This document shows, one piece after another, positions 20,616-30,629 of a DNA stretch of 34,870 nucleotides. This DNA comes from Mucidula mucida (Eukaryota; Basidiomycota; Agaricomycetes; Agaricales; Physalacriaceae). The stretch's first letter is position 1, and each line of letters opens with the position of its first letter. The translations under genes were made by a program, and so were the position numbers. The notes under the pieces are model-generated. The model was not told the origin of the DNA. It saw only the letters and a program-made list of their open reading frames with translations, and did not search any database. The stretch is taken from the NCBI GenBank assembly GCA_015501055.1, contig JADNYV010000363.1, positions 1-34,870 of the forward strand, read 5' to 3'.

Positions 20616-22390
20616 TTATTCTTCTGGTATCAGTAGTGTTGCGTGTATGATATCTATCTCCTCTGTACTGTCAGAGTCTGACCACTCTACCTCTCCATCT
20701 ACTGCCTCTGGTCCTAGTCCATCATTGACGCCTCCTATGTAGCAGTCCTCTTTGTCTATCATCAAGGTTTCTTCCGCTTGAATCTCACGCCACACTTCCT
20801 CTACAAGCTCGTGATCCTCATCAAAGTTCTCGTTATATGCAGTAAGATTCCAACCCTCGACCACATGCATCATGTTCTCCTCAACTATTACCAGCAGATC
20901 CATGTATACGTTCCAGACCGTATTGCGTGTTATTTCCGGGCGTCCCAACTGGCCATAGTAATATTTGGCGGATTTGGCAAACTCTGGAGGAACGAGCTCA
21001 AACAACTTGTGATTGGGTGGAGCATACAGCCTCTCCGCTTCCTTCAAGCACTCCGTGTTGGGATCAATGTTGATCTACGGTTGACTGTAAGTTTTCTTAA
21101 TAACACTGACTTAATAAAAATCTTACTCGAAAGTCGTGAGCCCTGTACAGTTCCGGAAACTCTTCAATATCGTCTGGGGCACCACCTTGAGGGACAACTT
21201 TATGCTTCTGGTGGCGCTTCGCAGTTCAATTCACGCTTAATCAATACACATCGAGTTTAGCCTGCATCCACGGAATAAAAATCCACTTGAATATGTTATT
21301 GAATAGGTATTAGCGTGGTTCAACCGTCAAATATAATAAACCCACTATTGCAGTGGAATTTGTGGATCATAGCAAATATCCGGATTGTGCTGAGGAGACT
21401 CTAGAATGTCTTCAAATCCAGGAGTAAACCTCCGTTGAACATTTGACCAAACAATCTCCGGCTGCACATTTTTCTTCTCACGTCTCCAGCGGTGTTGCAG
21501 AGTGCCGAACAGATCTGGATCCATTGCTTGTTGAATATATGTATGTCCCTTCGCCATGCAGAAGTTCTCCAAGCCCAAATCACTTTGAGTTACCATACAG
21601 ATATCTATAAAACTTGTCAACGATTAGAAAACTACGAGATGTGCAATACTCACAACCACCCTCTTGAACACATTCAAGATAATATAAAAAATTAACCGAG
21701 GATTATTGTTCGTCCACCACACTTTCAACCACTTGATTTTCCCACTGAAGGGATCAACACAAACATGTAGTGCCAACCCAAACCGCTTCCACTTATCGTG
21801 CTGATCCGCACACCAGACATTGTTAACACCGGCAGCCCAGAACTTCTGCCGCTTATACTTGCCTTTGCATCGTGCTCGAACTAGATCCAACTCATAATGC
21901 TTGCACCACTCCTCAATAACTTGTCTACGCAACAGCAAGTTAGTAATAGTACTTATCTATATTGAAGAATTCTTACCTTGAGACCAGCAGCTGCTGCTCA
22001 TCTCTGAGAAGACACTTAATCTCGCAAACCCCAGCTTTTGGATATTATTTGCAAATTTGAACAATACTGTCAGATATCTCCTCCAGTCAATAATCTGTTA
22101 TATTATTAATGGGATTGCTATAGCCTAATTCAAACTTACCAAGTTGTCATATGCGCTGCAGGCCTAGCTCCACCCGCATCACCCAAAATCAAGTCATTCT
22201 AAAAATATCTTGAGAAACCTCTAGAAACAAGTCTATATAAACACCTACCCCAGGCCATACCGCTTTGTATCAATATGTTTGAGCAACAGACGTTTAATAA
22301 TGGCTTGATCTGTTAAACCTTGCGTGAAGTAGACACGAAGGGGCTCCGCAATGGAGTCCAATGGAGCTAAAAGCTATCTAAGTTTCTTGA
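20616..22390 (-). pseudogene. integrase-like DDE transposase of an Agaricomycete family, broken
   Basis: Minus-strand pieces in order: DSIAEPLRVYFTQGLTDQAI (about 22380-22320) and IDTKRYGLG; VELGLQRI; LEEISDSIVQI; GVCEIKCLLRDEQQLLVS; an intron; RQVIEEWCKHYELDLV (21938); FWAAGVNNVWCADQHDKWKR with the first Asp; VDPFSGKIKWLKVW; an intron 21653-21613; ICMVTQSDLGLENF with the second Asp; RWRREKKNVQPEIVWS with the Glu; RRFTPGFEDIL; an intron 21126-21075; then a C-terminal domain (PPNHKLFELVPPEFA, RPEITRNTVW) and an acidic tail ending at 20616. In-frame stops occur near 22150, 22110, 22070 and 21230, and several Cys sit where Arg is usual. The integrase-core (rve-fold) family is widespread in mushrooms; its transposon is not identified here. 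Confidence 0.78.
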
Positions 22391-22662
22391 GCAATTGTTA
22401 CAGCAAGTGAACATACGATTTGGCTTATGTTGGCTACGTCCCATGAGTAGAATAGAATATTGAACATGACACCAAGTATATTTGTCTTATATACCTGTTC
22501 TGCAACACTTCATCGGCCATTAGGTCTTCATTGCCAAGTCAGAGTAGGAGTAAACCAGAATCCAAAGTACCAATAGGAAAAATACATGTCGAATGCTATC
22601 AACACACAGCAAAGCATGAATAAGTTGTTCTTTTCATCATCCAATCCGGCGCTCTCAAGATA

Positions 22663-22667
22663 GCATC
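22663..22667. repeat. target site duplication, left copy (GCATC)
   Basis: The five bases before the 5' LTR equal the five bases after the 3' LTR (29104-29108). Confidence 0.9.
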
Positions 22668-23196
22668 TGTTATGAATCACCATATTTTTAGATTTTCAAT
22701 CTTATCATATCTTATCGGGGGCTTGTCTTATCAACCAACAGACTGTTTCATTATCTGTTTCATCACCAATCATACTCCCTTTCATTACCGAAGCCGTACT
22801 CATGTCGGACACACACCCAACACATGGATGACATCATACATGCCGATACCTCATGGACTCCCTATTGTATACACACCACCAACACTCATAGCACACATGG
22901 TTGTTTCAGTATTATTACTTACATGCAGTCACCACTTGTATTTAATGGTTTCACGGACTAGTAGCATACAACACTGGCTTAAGGGCATGGAGTTATCCCT
23001 AGCGGAAACATGTATGGACAAGGAGTCCCAAACACAGACTTACTAGTATATAAGCAGTAGCGTAGCATCATTGTACTTTAGTTCCGATCTCGTTTATACA
23101 CCTGGCCTAGCCTAGTCTTACAAACGCGAACACTTTCTCCTTTAGTTCTTGCTGTGGTACCTGGTTTAGTCACGTGGCTACAGTCAGTCGCTAACA
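22668..23196 (+). repeat. 5' LTR of the right chromovirus
   Basis: Begins TGTTATGAAT and ends CGCTAACA. It aligns over its length with 28576-29103, with about 21 differences by hand count (about 96% identity). Confidence 0.95.
23047..23054 (+). promoter_or_regulatory. TATA box in the 5' LTR
   Basis: TATATAAG, conserved in the 3' LTR at 28954-28961. Transcription would be expected to start about 25-35 bases downstream, near 23079. Confidence 0.6.
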
Positions 23197-23198
23197 AA

Positions 23199-23210
23199 AG
23201 ATCAGAACTA
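23199..23210 (+). promoter_or_regulatory. putative self-priming primer-binding site
   Basis: AGATCAGAACTA begins two bases after the 5' LTR. Its reverse complement, TAGTTCTGATCT, matches LTR bases 23079-23090 (TAGTTCCGATCT) at 11 of 12 positions. That LTR segment lies about 30 bp after the TATA box, where the transcript should begin. In Tf1/sushi elements the 5' end of the mRNA folds back on such a site to prime reverse transcription. It does not resemble the complement of the initiator tRNA in this window. Confidence 0.6.
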
Positions 23211-23764
23211 CTTTCTACCACCTACCACACATCCCTGATCGTCAATCAGCACTTCACTGTTTGATCATCGCACATTCCCCCATCTAATCCCAGCGCACGT
23301 CCGCATACATGTGTATTGGTCCCAGTAGCGCCGGCTAACAGTTAGAGATAACTGCCTTGGGTGCTGGAAGTAGCCGTTCTCACGAGAATGAACTTTTGGC
23401 AGTTGCACTTCAGTGGGCGCTGTTTACGGGTCAACCCCCATTCTCAGGAAAACTTTGGCTTACCTCACACCAGAGGGACGTCGGCTGGGCAATTGCAAAC
23501 TTGTGACGAGCTCTTGGGCTCCGTAGATACGTAGTCAGTAGTCAGTAAAATAGCATAGACAGTTACAATACCTACCTACTTTACTTACCTTACGATACAC
23601 ACCATCATTCCTTACCCTACCAAGTCCTGGATTCTATTTCAGATCTAGGCAACTCCTCCCTATTCATCCAAACCTCTATTCCCTCACCCGTTTCATCTAA
23701 ATCCGCATCACCCATATCCCCACTATTACCCTTTCACTCTCCAATCTCATCACCCCAATTCACC

Positions 23765-24598
23765 ATGTCCAATGAAGCATCCGAAACCACTCATCACGCA
23801 CCCGCTCATCATGCGATGTCAAAACCAAAGGCCGATCCCTTGTCAACAAGCCTTATGACTATGACGGGGACAAGGCCAAGTACAAGAGTTGGTGGCGATC
23901 AATGTTCACATACATCCGTGACAAGAAGAACAACCTCATATCTGACTCCGAAAGGATTGATGTCGTTCTCTCCTACATCTGAGGAGATCACATAGATGCA
24001 TATGTCCAGAACTACATGGATCAGAACTTTGACGAGAAAGAAGAGGAATGGACAGTCTCCTGGATGGAGTTCAAGGAGCATCTGAAGGACCGATTTGTGG
24101 ACTCCAACCTCGTGCGAGATGCGCAAGACCAGATCAAGCGATTGCGCCAGGGGCAAGACACCGCTCAAGATTTCTTCCAGAAGTTCAAGGTTCTGCTCAC
24201 CTAGGCGGAATACTCGAAGGATGACGCATATGTCGTACACTTCTTGAGACCAATGTCAATGAGAAGATTATCAACCAGATCTATGGCAGCCGAGACAGGT
24301 TGCCGGTGAAATACAAGGATTGGAAGGCACAGATTATTCAGATTGATCAGTTGTGGAGAAGGCGGATGGCGAGCAAGAGGCCCGGCATGCAGTCCCGGCC
24401 CCAAGCTCCGCAGGCGGCTATATTGAGAGCCAATCCTATGAACCCACCCCGACGCCAATTACATGACAAGATGCCACTGACGTTACCTATGGAGGAGCCG
24501 GCAGGCCGATGGACATTGACAACGCATGTCAAAGGGACTTTGCTTCAGCTGTGGCAAACACGGCCACATCAGCAGGTTTGTCCGAAGAAGGATTGACC
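23765..24598 (+). pseudogene. gag, right element
   Basis: The ATG at 23765 starts the polyprotein. After an early frame change near 23860 the capsid region reads YDYDGDKAKYKSWWRSMFTY, HIDAYVQNYMDQNFDEKEEEW and DRFVDSNLVRDAQDQIKRL. TAG at 24202-24204 interrupts where QKFKVLLT ends. A later frame carries VKYKDWKAQIIQIDQLW. The zinc knuckle CFSCGKHGHISRF is visible at about 24543-24581, with a one-base loss before its final Cys. The leader (23197-23764) holds no other gene and is pyrimidine-rich. Confidence 0.8.
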
Positions 24599-25039
24599 CC
24601 AGCAGATTCAGGGACTATGGACTGAAATGAATGACGAAGAGAAGAAGAAGTTGGCTGAAGAGTTGGGTTTTGCAAGTTCCGCAGTAGACGCAGTCCTGCC
24701 GGAGCAGTTCCAAGGGAAGGTCGTAGATGCAGAATCTATTTACAGTACGGTACTGAACATCTAAAATATCATCGACGATTTCACCACCAAAACCTGCGAA
24801 AGAAAGATACGAACCAAACACGCCTAGTGGGTTGCACAAAGGCTAAGAGAGACGAAGTGCCGAGAGCAGTGGGAATTTTGAGAGCATGGATGCGGAGCGA
24901 GAGAGAGAGAAGCACGGAAGAGAAGGTGATGGCATCAGAGCGTTGACAAGGAAGCTGCGGTAGAAGTTGTAACGGAGTTAAAAAAGTCGAGGAAGTAATC
25001 CGGGGAACAAAGGGGCAGGACATGAAACTCCGAGTAACC

Positions 25040-25380
25040 ATAGAGAGCGTACACACAGGCTCTGAATGGGAAACGAGTGCCCTTCTCGACAGTGGAGCAA
25101 CGGGTTCTTGTCAATAAAGAATTCGTGAGAAGAACGGACTCCCGATCAAGGAGTTACCGGTCAAGCTCCCTGTCTACAATGCGGATGGAACCCTAAACAA
25201 GGGAGGGGCAATCAAAGGTTTTGTGGAGGTACAAATGAAGATGGTGACCACCAAAAGATGAGTTGGCCGTCACCAATCTTGGCAAAACAAGTATCTTTTT
25301 GGGGTAGACTGGCTACGATATCACAACCCCACGATCAACTGGACGGAATCCACGTTGACTTTTGATCAATGCCCAGACCG
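25040..25380 (+). pseudogene. aspartic protease, right element
   Basis: ALLDSGATG at about 25082-25108 keeps the catalytic Asp (25088-25090). KELPVKLPVYNADGTLNKGG, VEVQMKMV, LFGVDWLRYHNPTINW and TLTFDQCPDR follow with frame changes between them. The stretch between gag and here is linker with no recognised domain. Confidence 0.78.
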
Positions 25381-25519
25381 CTGCGGCTATCTACCGAGTA
25401 TGACTTGCCAGAAGACGAAGGAGAAGATGTAGAAGAGAAGCTGGAGGAGGAGAGCGGTTGTTTGGATGGACTGGGACAACTATCGCAAAAGCGGTGAAAA
25501 GCTGAGATCACAACAGCCT

Positions 25520-26880
25520 TCATCCGCTGCTGCACCTTACATTGAGGAATTCTCCGATGTATTTAGCAAGGCGGACTTTGACAAGCTACCGGAGCGAAGA
25601 CCCTGGGATCACGCAATAGAACTCACGCCTGGTTCCAAACCGGTTGACTGCAAGGTCTATCCCCTTAGTCCATCCAAGCAGAAGGCATTAGACGAGTTCT
25701 TGGAGGAAAACATACGCACGGGACGCATACAGCCATCAATTTCACCTATGGCATCACCCTTCTTCTTTGTCAAAAGAAGGACGGAAGCCTTCGGCCAGTA
25801 CAGGATTATGGAAGTTGAACGACATGACAATCAAGAACCGATATCCCTTGCCGTTGATTCAGGAGCTTATTGACAAGCTGAAGGGAGCAAAGTGTTTCAC
25901 AAAGATGGATGCCAATGGGGTTACAATAACATCCGGATCAAAGAAGGTGATGAGTGGAAAGCGGCGTTTAGAACAAACCGAGGCCTGTTCGAGCCCTCAG
26001 TTATGTTCTTTGGACTTACAAACTCGCCGGCAACATTCCAATCGTTCATGAATCACATTCTGAAGGAGCTGATTGATGAAGGACATTTATAGTTTACTTG
26101 GATGACATACTTATCTTACAACACGTTGGAAGAACATAGGCATATTGTACGACGAGTATTAGAAATATTACGAGTAAATAAGTTGTATTTAAAACCCAAG
26201 AAATGTAGTTTTGAGACACATACTGTAGATTACTTGGGAGTTATTGTTGGAGGAGGAGAAGTGAAGATGGATCCGGCAAAAGTGGCCGTAGTGAAGGAAT
26301 GGAAGGAGCCGACGAAGAAGAAGGAAGTACAGTCATTCCTGGGCTTCTGCAACTTCTACCAACGTTTCATCCGGGGATTTGCGGGAGTAGCGAAGCCATT
26401 GACATCACTGACTGGGAAGGGCGAATGGGTTTGGGGATGGAGCACACGAGGCGTTTGAGAGTTGAAACGGAGGATGACAGAAGAACCCGTTCTGATCGTA
26501 CCACGCAACGACGGCAAGTTTTGAGTCAAGGCGGACTCCTCGAACTATGCGAACGGGGCGGTTCTTTCCCAGTTTGTTGACAGAAAATGGAGACCAGTAG
26601 CCTTTCGGTCTCGCGCGCTGAACGAAGTGGAGCACAATTATGAGATCTACAACAAAGAGATGATGGCTATTATGGACTGATTACGACTGGCGCAATATCT
26701 CCTAGGCGCAAGAAGACAGTGGAGGTTTTACCGATCATCAAAACCTCAGTACTTCAGAAGCCGCAGAAGTTGAACCAGAGGCAGGCAGATGGGTTACGGA
26801 ATTGGCGGATATGACATACAGATGATTCACAAGCCGGGCAAGACAATGGGAAAAGCTGATGCCTTGTCAAGGATGACAGG
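25520..26880 (+). pseudogene. reverse transcriptase and RNase H, right element
   Basis: RT motifs in order: [119 protein letters not shown], then the catalytic VYLDDILI (YLDD at 26095-26106), YLKPKKCSFE, YLGVIVGGGEVKMDP and FLGFCNFYQRFIRGF. RNase H shows KADSSNYANGAVLSQ and VEHNYEIYNKEMMAI, then IQMIHKPGKTMGKADALSR. The frame changes at about 25790, 26090, 26450 and 26740 and there are scattered stops, but the acidic catalytic residues that can be located are kept. Confidence 0.9.
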
Positions 26881-27976
26881 CCTTGAGAAGGGGGAAAAAG
26901 ATAACGAAAACATTGTTTTGCTCAAGCCGGAGTTTTTTATTTCACAAATTCAATTCTCTTTACATACAGTAGATACACCGGAGGACAAATTACTTAACAA
27001 AATCAAACAAAGAAAAGGAAACAAAGACAGATACGTACAAAAAGCATTAGAAAACAAAGAAAAAGGATGGGAAGAGAAGGAAAATGGACTTATTATGTGG
27101 AAAGACCGTATTTACATACCAAAGGACAAAGAATTGTGGGGAAAAGTTATTGGAATGCATCACAACGCACAGCTTGCAGGACATCCCGGACAATACAAGA
27201 CCCTCGAGCTGATCACATGTACCTATTGGTGGCCAGAAATCAGCCGAGACGTCCGTGAATACATAGAAGGGTGTCAAAAATGCCAGGTCACAAAGTCACA
27301 TCGCACGAAGCCGGCTGCACCTCTTCATCCTATTGATGTGCCAAGCGAGCCATGGGAGATAGTAGGACGGACATGATTGGAGAACTGCCGGAATCAGGAG
27401 GATACAACGCAATCAGCACGTTTGTGGACCATTTCACACAGCGATTACACATCATACCGACACACACCACTCTGACGTCAGAAGGCATGGCCCGCATTTA
27501 CCGTGATCGCATTTTCCCCATACATGGGATGCCACAACAGATGATACATGATCACGGTCCACAATACTACTCGCGTTTTATGAAGGAGTTGTACCGGCTG
27601 TTGGGCATTGAAGGAAACTTTACAACGGCGTATCATCCACAGGCAAATGGGCAGACGGAACGGCTGAACCAAGAGATAGAACATTTCTTACGGTTATTTG
27701 TCAACTACCATCAGAACGACTGGCACGAATGGCTACCCTCTGCTGAATTCGTTTACAACGATCGAGTTCATTGGCGACCAAAGTCACTCCGTTCTTCGCA
27801 GACATGGGCAGACACCCTACAAAGGCACCGCTCCGAAAACGGCATCGAGAAATGAGACTGCGCAGGAGTTTGCCGACGGCATGAGGAAGACATGGGATGA
27901 AGTGGGGTCAGCATTGAAGATGGCAAAAGAGGACATGAGACGGTTTTATGACAGGAAGCAAACAGGGGTAGTATAG
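26881..27976 (+). pseudogene. integrase, right element
   Basis: The frame from 26789 to 27376 continues from RNase H into an H2C2 zinc module (MHHNAQLAGHPGQYKTLE, YWWPEISRDVREYI, GCQKCQVTKSHR). After a one-base frame change at about 27365 the core continues. It shows DMIGELPESGGYNAIS with the first Asp, MIHDHGPQYYS with the second Asp, AYHPQANGQTERLNQEIEHF with the catalytic Glu, then WLPSAEFVYNDRVHW. Another frame change at about 27800 precedes FADGMRKTWDEVGSALKMA. The three catalytic acids are intact, unlike in the left element. Confidence 0.9.
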
Positions 27977-28563
27977 TACAAGGAAGGCACAAAGTATGGT
28001 TGGAAGGGACGAATCTCAGCACGGACCGACCAATGAAGAAGCTCGATGACAAATGATTTGGGCCGTTCAAAGTGATCAAGAAAGTTGGGACGAGCTCTTA
28101 CAAGCTCCAGATTCCTCACACGTGGAAAAGCATCCATCCCGTGTTCAATGAGGCCCTGTTGACGCTTCCATGAGCCCAATTTCCAACGCAACCCCAAGAC
28201 ACGTGTCCACCGCCTGTGCTGGAAGGAGCCGAACCGGATTGGGAGGTTGAGAAAGTGGTGAATTCCCGGAAGTACCGCGGGGGTTTCAATACAAGGTTCA
28301 CTGGAAGGGTTATGGCACACACAAACAGACATGGGAACCGGCATGCAATCTCAAGAATGCCACAAAGCTATCCGTGATTTTCACCAACAGTACCCGAACA
28401 AGCCAAAGCCACCTGCGCTTGCTCGAATTGAAGTCCCTATGTCGCAGTTTCCATCCCATTTATTCCGACCCATGCCACCGCCCAATACTGAACCCCTTGA
28501 CGTCACGCTACCCTCTGCAGCCCTCATGGAGCGACTCTGGCGCAGAATGGAACTTGCGCCTTA
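27977..28563 (+). pseudogene. GPY/F region and chromodomain, right element
   Basis: After stops around 27976 and 28050, a GPF-like segment is followed by EPDWEVEKVVNSRKYRGG at about 28231. One base is lost, and then QYKVHWKGYGTHKQTWEPA follows: the three chromodomain strands with the aromatic positions for methyl-lysine binding. The C-terminal tail runs to a stop at 28563. The domain is inferred to direct insertion towards marked chromatin. Confidence 0.85.
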
Positions 28564-28575
28564 AGGAGGGGGTGA
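28563..28575 (+). promoter_or_regulatory. polypurine tract, right element
   Basis: AAGGAGGGGG just before TGA and the 3' LTR; the usual primer for plus-strand DNA synthesis. Confidence 0.75.
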
Positions 28576-29103
28576 TGTTATGAATTGCCATATTTTTACA
28601 TTTTCAATCTTATCATATCTTATCGGGGGCTTGTCTTATCAACCAACGGACTGTTTCATCATCTGTTTCGTCACCAATCATACTCCTTTTCATTACCAAA
28701 GCAGTACTCATGTCGGACACACACCCAACACATGGATGACATCATACATGCCGATACCTCATGGACTCCCTATTGTATAGACACCACCGACACTCGTAGC
28801 ACACATGGTTGTTTCAGTATTATTACTTACATGCAGTTACCACTTGTATTTAATGGTTTCACGGACTAGTAGCATACAACACTGGGTCAAGGGCATGGAG
28901 CATCCCTAGTGGAAACACGTATGGACAAGGAGTCCCAAACACAGACTTACTAGTATATAAGCAGTAGCGTAGCATCATTGTACTTTAGTTCCGATCTCGT
29001 TTATACACCTGGCCTAGCCTAGTCTTACAAACGCGAACACTTTCTCCTTTAGTTCTTGCTGTGGTACCTGGTTTAGTCACGTGGCTACAGTCAGTCGCTA
29101 ACA
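28576..29103 (+). repeat. 3' LTR of the right chromovirus
   Basis: Direct copy of 22668-23196, one base shorter, with TATATAAG at 28954-28961 and the same transcript-start segment TAGTTCCGATCT. Confidence 0.95.
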
Positions 29104-29108
29104 GCATC
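29104..29108. repeat. target site duplication, right copy (GCATC)
   Basis: Matches 22663-22667. Confidence 0.9.
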
Positions 29109-29157
29109 TGACCCAATCTGGACTGCAATCCATTGGCTTTGTGAGCGTCTGACTCAT

Positions 29158-29181
29158 GTGAGGATCCTTGAGGATCCTCAC
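29158..29181. repeat. perfect 10-bp inverted repeat with 4-base loop
   Basis: GTGAGGATCC, TTGA, GGATCCTCAC. Lies 55 bp after the 3' LTR and about 100 bp before the TET-like exon. Confidence 0.85.
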
Positions 29182-29283
29182 CATTGATTATTTTATTGTG
29201 TTGATCCTTATCGACCTGGATAACATCGGCCGGATTCAACAGCGACCAATGATGTTCATCTAAAAACAGCCGTTTTCTTCCAG

Positions 29284-30540
29284 CACCCACCCGCTGGCTG
29301 CCACTGTTGGTCCCAACAAATCAGAGAACGAGACTGACACACCTGACGATGAGACAATGGAGGCGGCTGAAGGCATTTCACAGCTGGGTGCCTTTGGTGT
29401 TATTCATATTGACGCCCACAATCTAATGGCAGGATTTACGGTTATGAATGTGTTGTCAAAGGATGATGCACGCGTCAAAGAGCAGCATTTCTTTTTGGTG
29501 GAGCTGGGCATTTACTGGGTGCTGCATGCTGACTGTTCATATGGCTTTTCTGGTTTGCACATGCATGGAGGAAGTGCGCCCGTTTTCAAGACCGCTCAGC
29601 CTGCTAACGCTCTGCCCTACATTTGCATGAACGGCATCGCCTATTGCCCCACTCACTTCTTTGAGGGTGCCTCATCATGGTTGTTCGGGGCTGCACCATT
29701 AAAGGGCAAGAAGAAGACTGCTGAGGCTTTCCGTATTGCACCGGAGATGCAGGTGTGGAGGTGTGTTACTCTTTCTTTTTTGATAATGAAGCTGATTTAT
29801 GTCATTATAGCCATGACTCGTTCTTCAAAGAACGACCGTTTACCAACAGCCCCAACATGATCTTCAACGGTTTGTTGATTATACAACCTGAAGAGTTTCT
29901 CAACTTTATGGCGTGAGGGATTGTACAATTTGCAACGTACTTACTTCTTCAAGCACCTGCGGAACTTTTGGTTAGGCTAGATCATGATGTGGTACTCGCC
30001 GCTATCAGTCTTGTGAAGGACAACAAATGTATTGTCGCTCAATCATGGCCTTGAGGTCCGGGATGGAGTAAGAAAGAGAGTGCAGAGGGCACTTTGAGTA
30101 TGGAAACAATGGAGGCTTTGAAGAATGCAACAACGTGGGAACACTATCGCACCTTGCAGGCATCTGACGATTCAAAGCTTTGCAATCTCCCCTTTGGAAA
30201 CGTGTTGTTAAATGGTTCTATTGGAGAGGCCTTCAAGGACTTGTGTCATACAAGTGGTGCTGCTATTCCTATATGCGCTGTAGCCAAAGGGAAGAAAGGG
30301 AAGAATGGCCGGATTGGAGGTAGTGCTCAAAAACAACGCAGTAAGTATGATAAATTTTGTCTTAAACACAGGTTAAACATAATTACAGCCATTTTCAAAA
30401 AAGCGCAAGGCGGTGGATTGTCAAAGTCCAACGAGGCTGAGACAGCGCCAAAGAAGAAAGCAAAAACTCGTGCCGACAAGCGGAAGGCTGAAGGAGAGGT
30501 GGCAGAAGGACCTGCTGCGAGCAAACAAGACAGCATGTAA
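29284..30540 (+). pseudogene. TET/JBP-like 2-oxoglutarate dioxygenase, two in-frame stops
   Basis: The exon opens after a CTTCCAG acceptor (29277-29283). It reads LGAFGVIHIDAHNLMAGFTV with an HxD metal site (29405-29413), ELGIYWVLHADC, YGFSGLHMHGGSAPVF supplying the second metal His, and RIAPEMQVW. An intron spans 29761-29810, then HDSFFKERPF and FNGLLIIQPEEFL. TGA at 29914-29916 and 30052-30054 interrupt, but the same frame continues (GIVQFATYLLLQAPAELLVR, LDHDVVLAAISLV, TWEHYRTLQASDDSKL). A second intron is at 30341-30388. The tail to 30540 is Lys-rich (PKKKAKTRADKRKAEG), like a nuclear signal. The arrangement resembles basidiomycete TET/JBP proteins, which oxidise methylated bases. The Arg that should bind 2-oxoglutarate is not evident. 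The 5' part may lie beyond the retrotransposon. Confidence 0.65.
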
Positions 30541-30629
30541 CATATAACCATCAGGTTGGATGACAGTTTGTGATGTATAACAATGTATAAATATTCATTC
30601 CTTTAGACTCGGAGGGTTTTCAACTGTGG

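Larger units (their letters stand above)
22668..29103 (+). mobile_element. full-length Ty3/gypsy chromovirus
   Basis: 6436 bp bounded by two direct LTRs and a 5-bp GCATC target duplication. The internal order is gag, protease, RT, RNase H, integrase, chromodomain, all on the plus strand. Catalytic residues are visible in protease (DSG), RT (YLDD) and integrase (Asp, Asp, Glu). The coding frame is broken by many small indels and a few stops, so it is not autonomous as read. It differs in sequence and LTR from the left element and is a separate family. Confidence 0.95.

Noticed and set aside
22672..23046. 124-codon frame within the 5' LTR, also present in the 3' LTR
   Set aside because: The frame is shorter in the other LTR copy, and LTRs of this kind are noncoding.
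28985..29290. 101-codon minus-strand frame
   Set aside because: It overlaps the end of the 3' LTR and the hairpin; composition is that of noncoding DNA.
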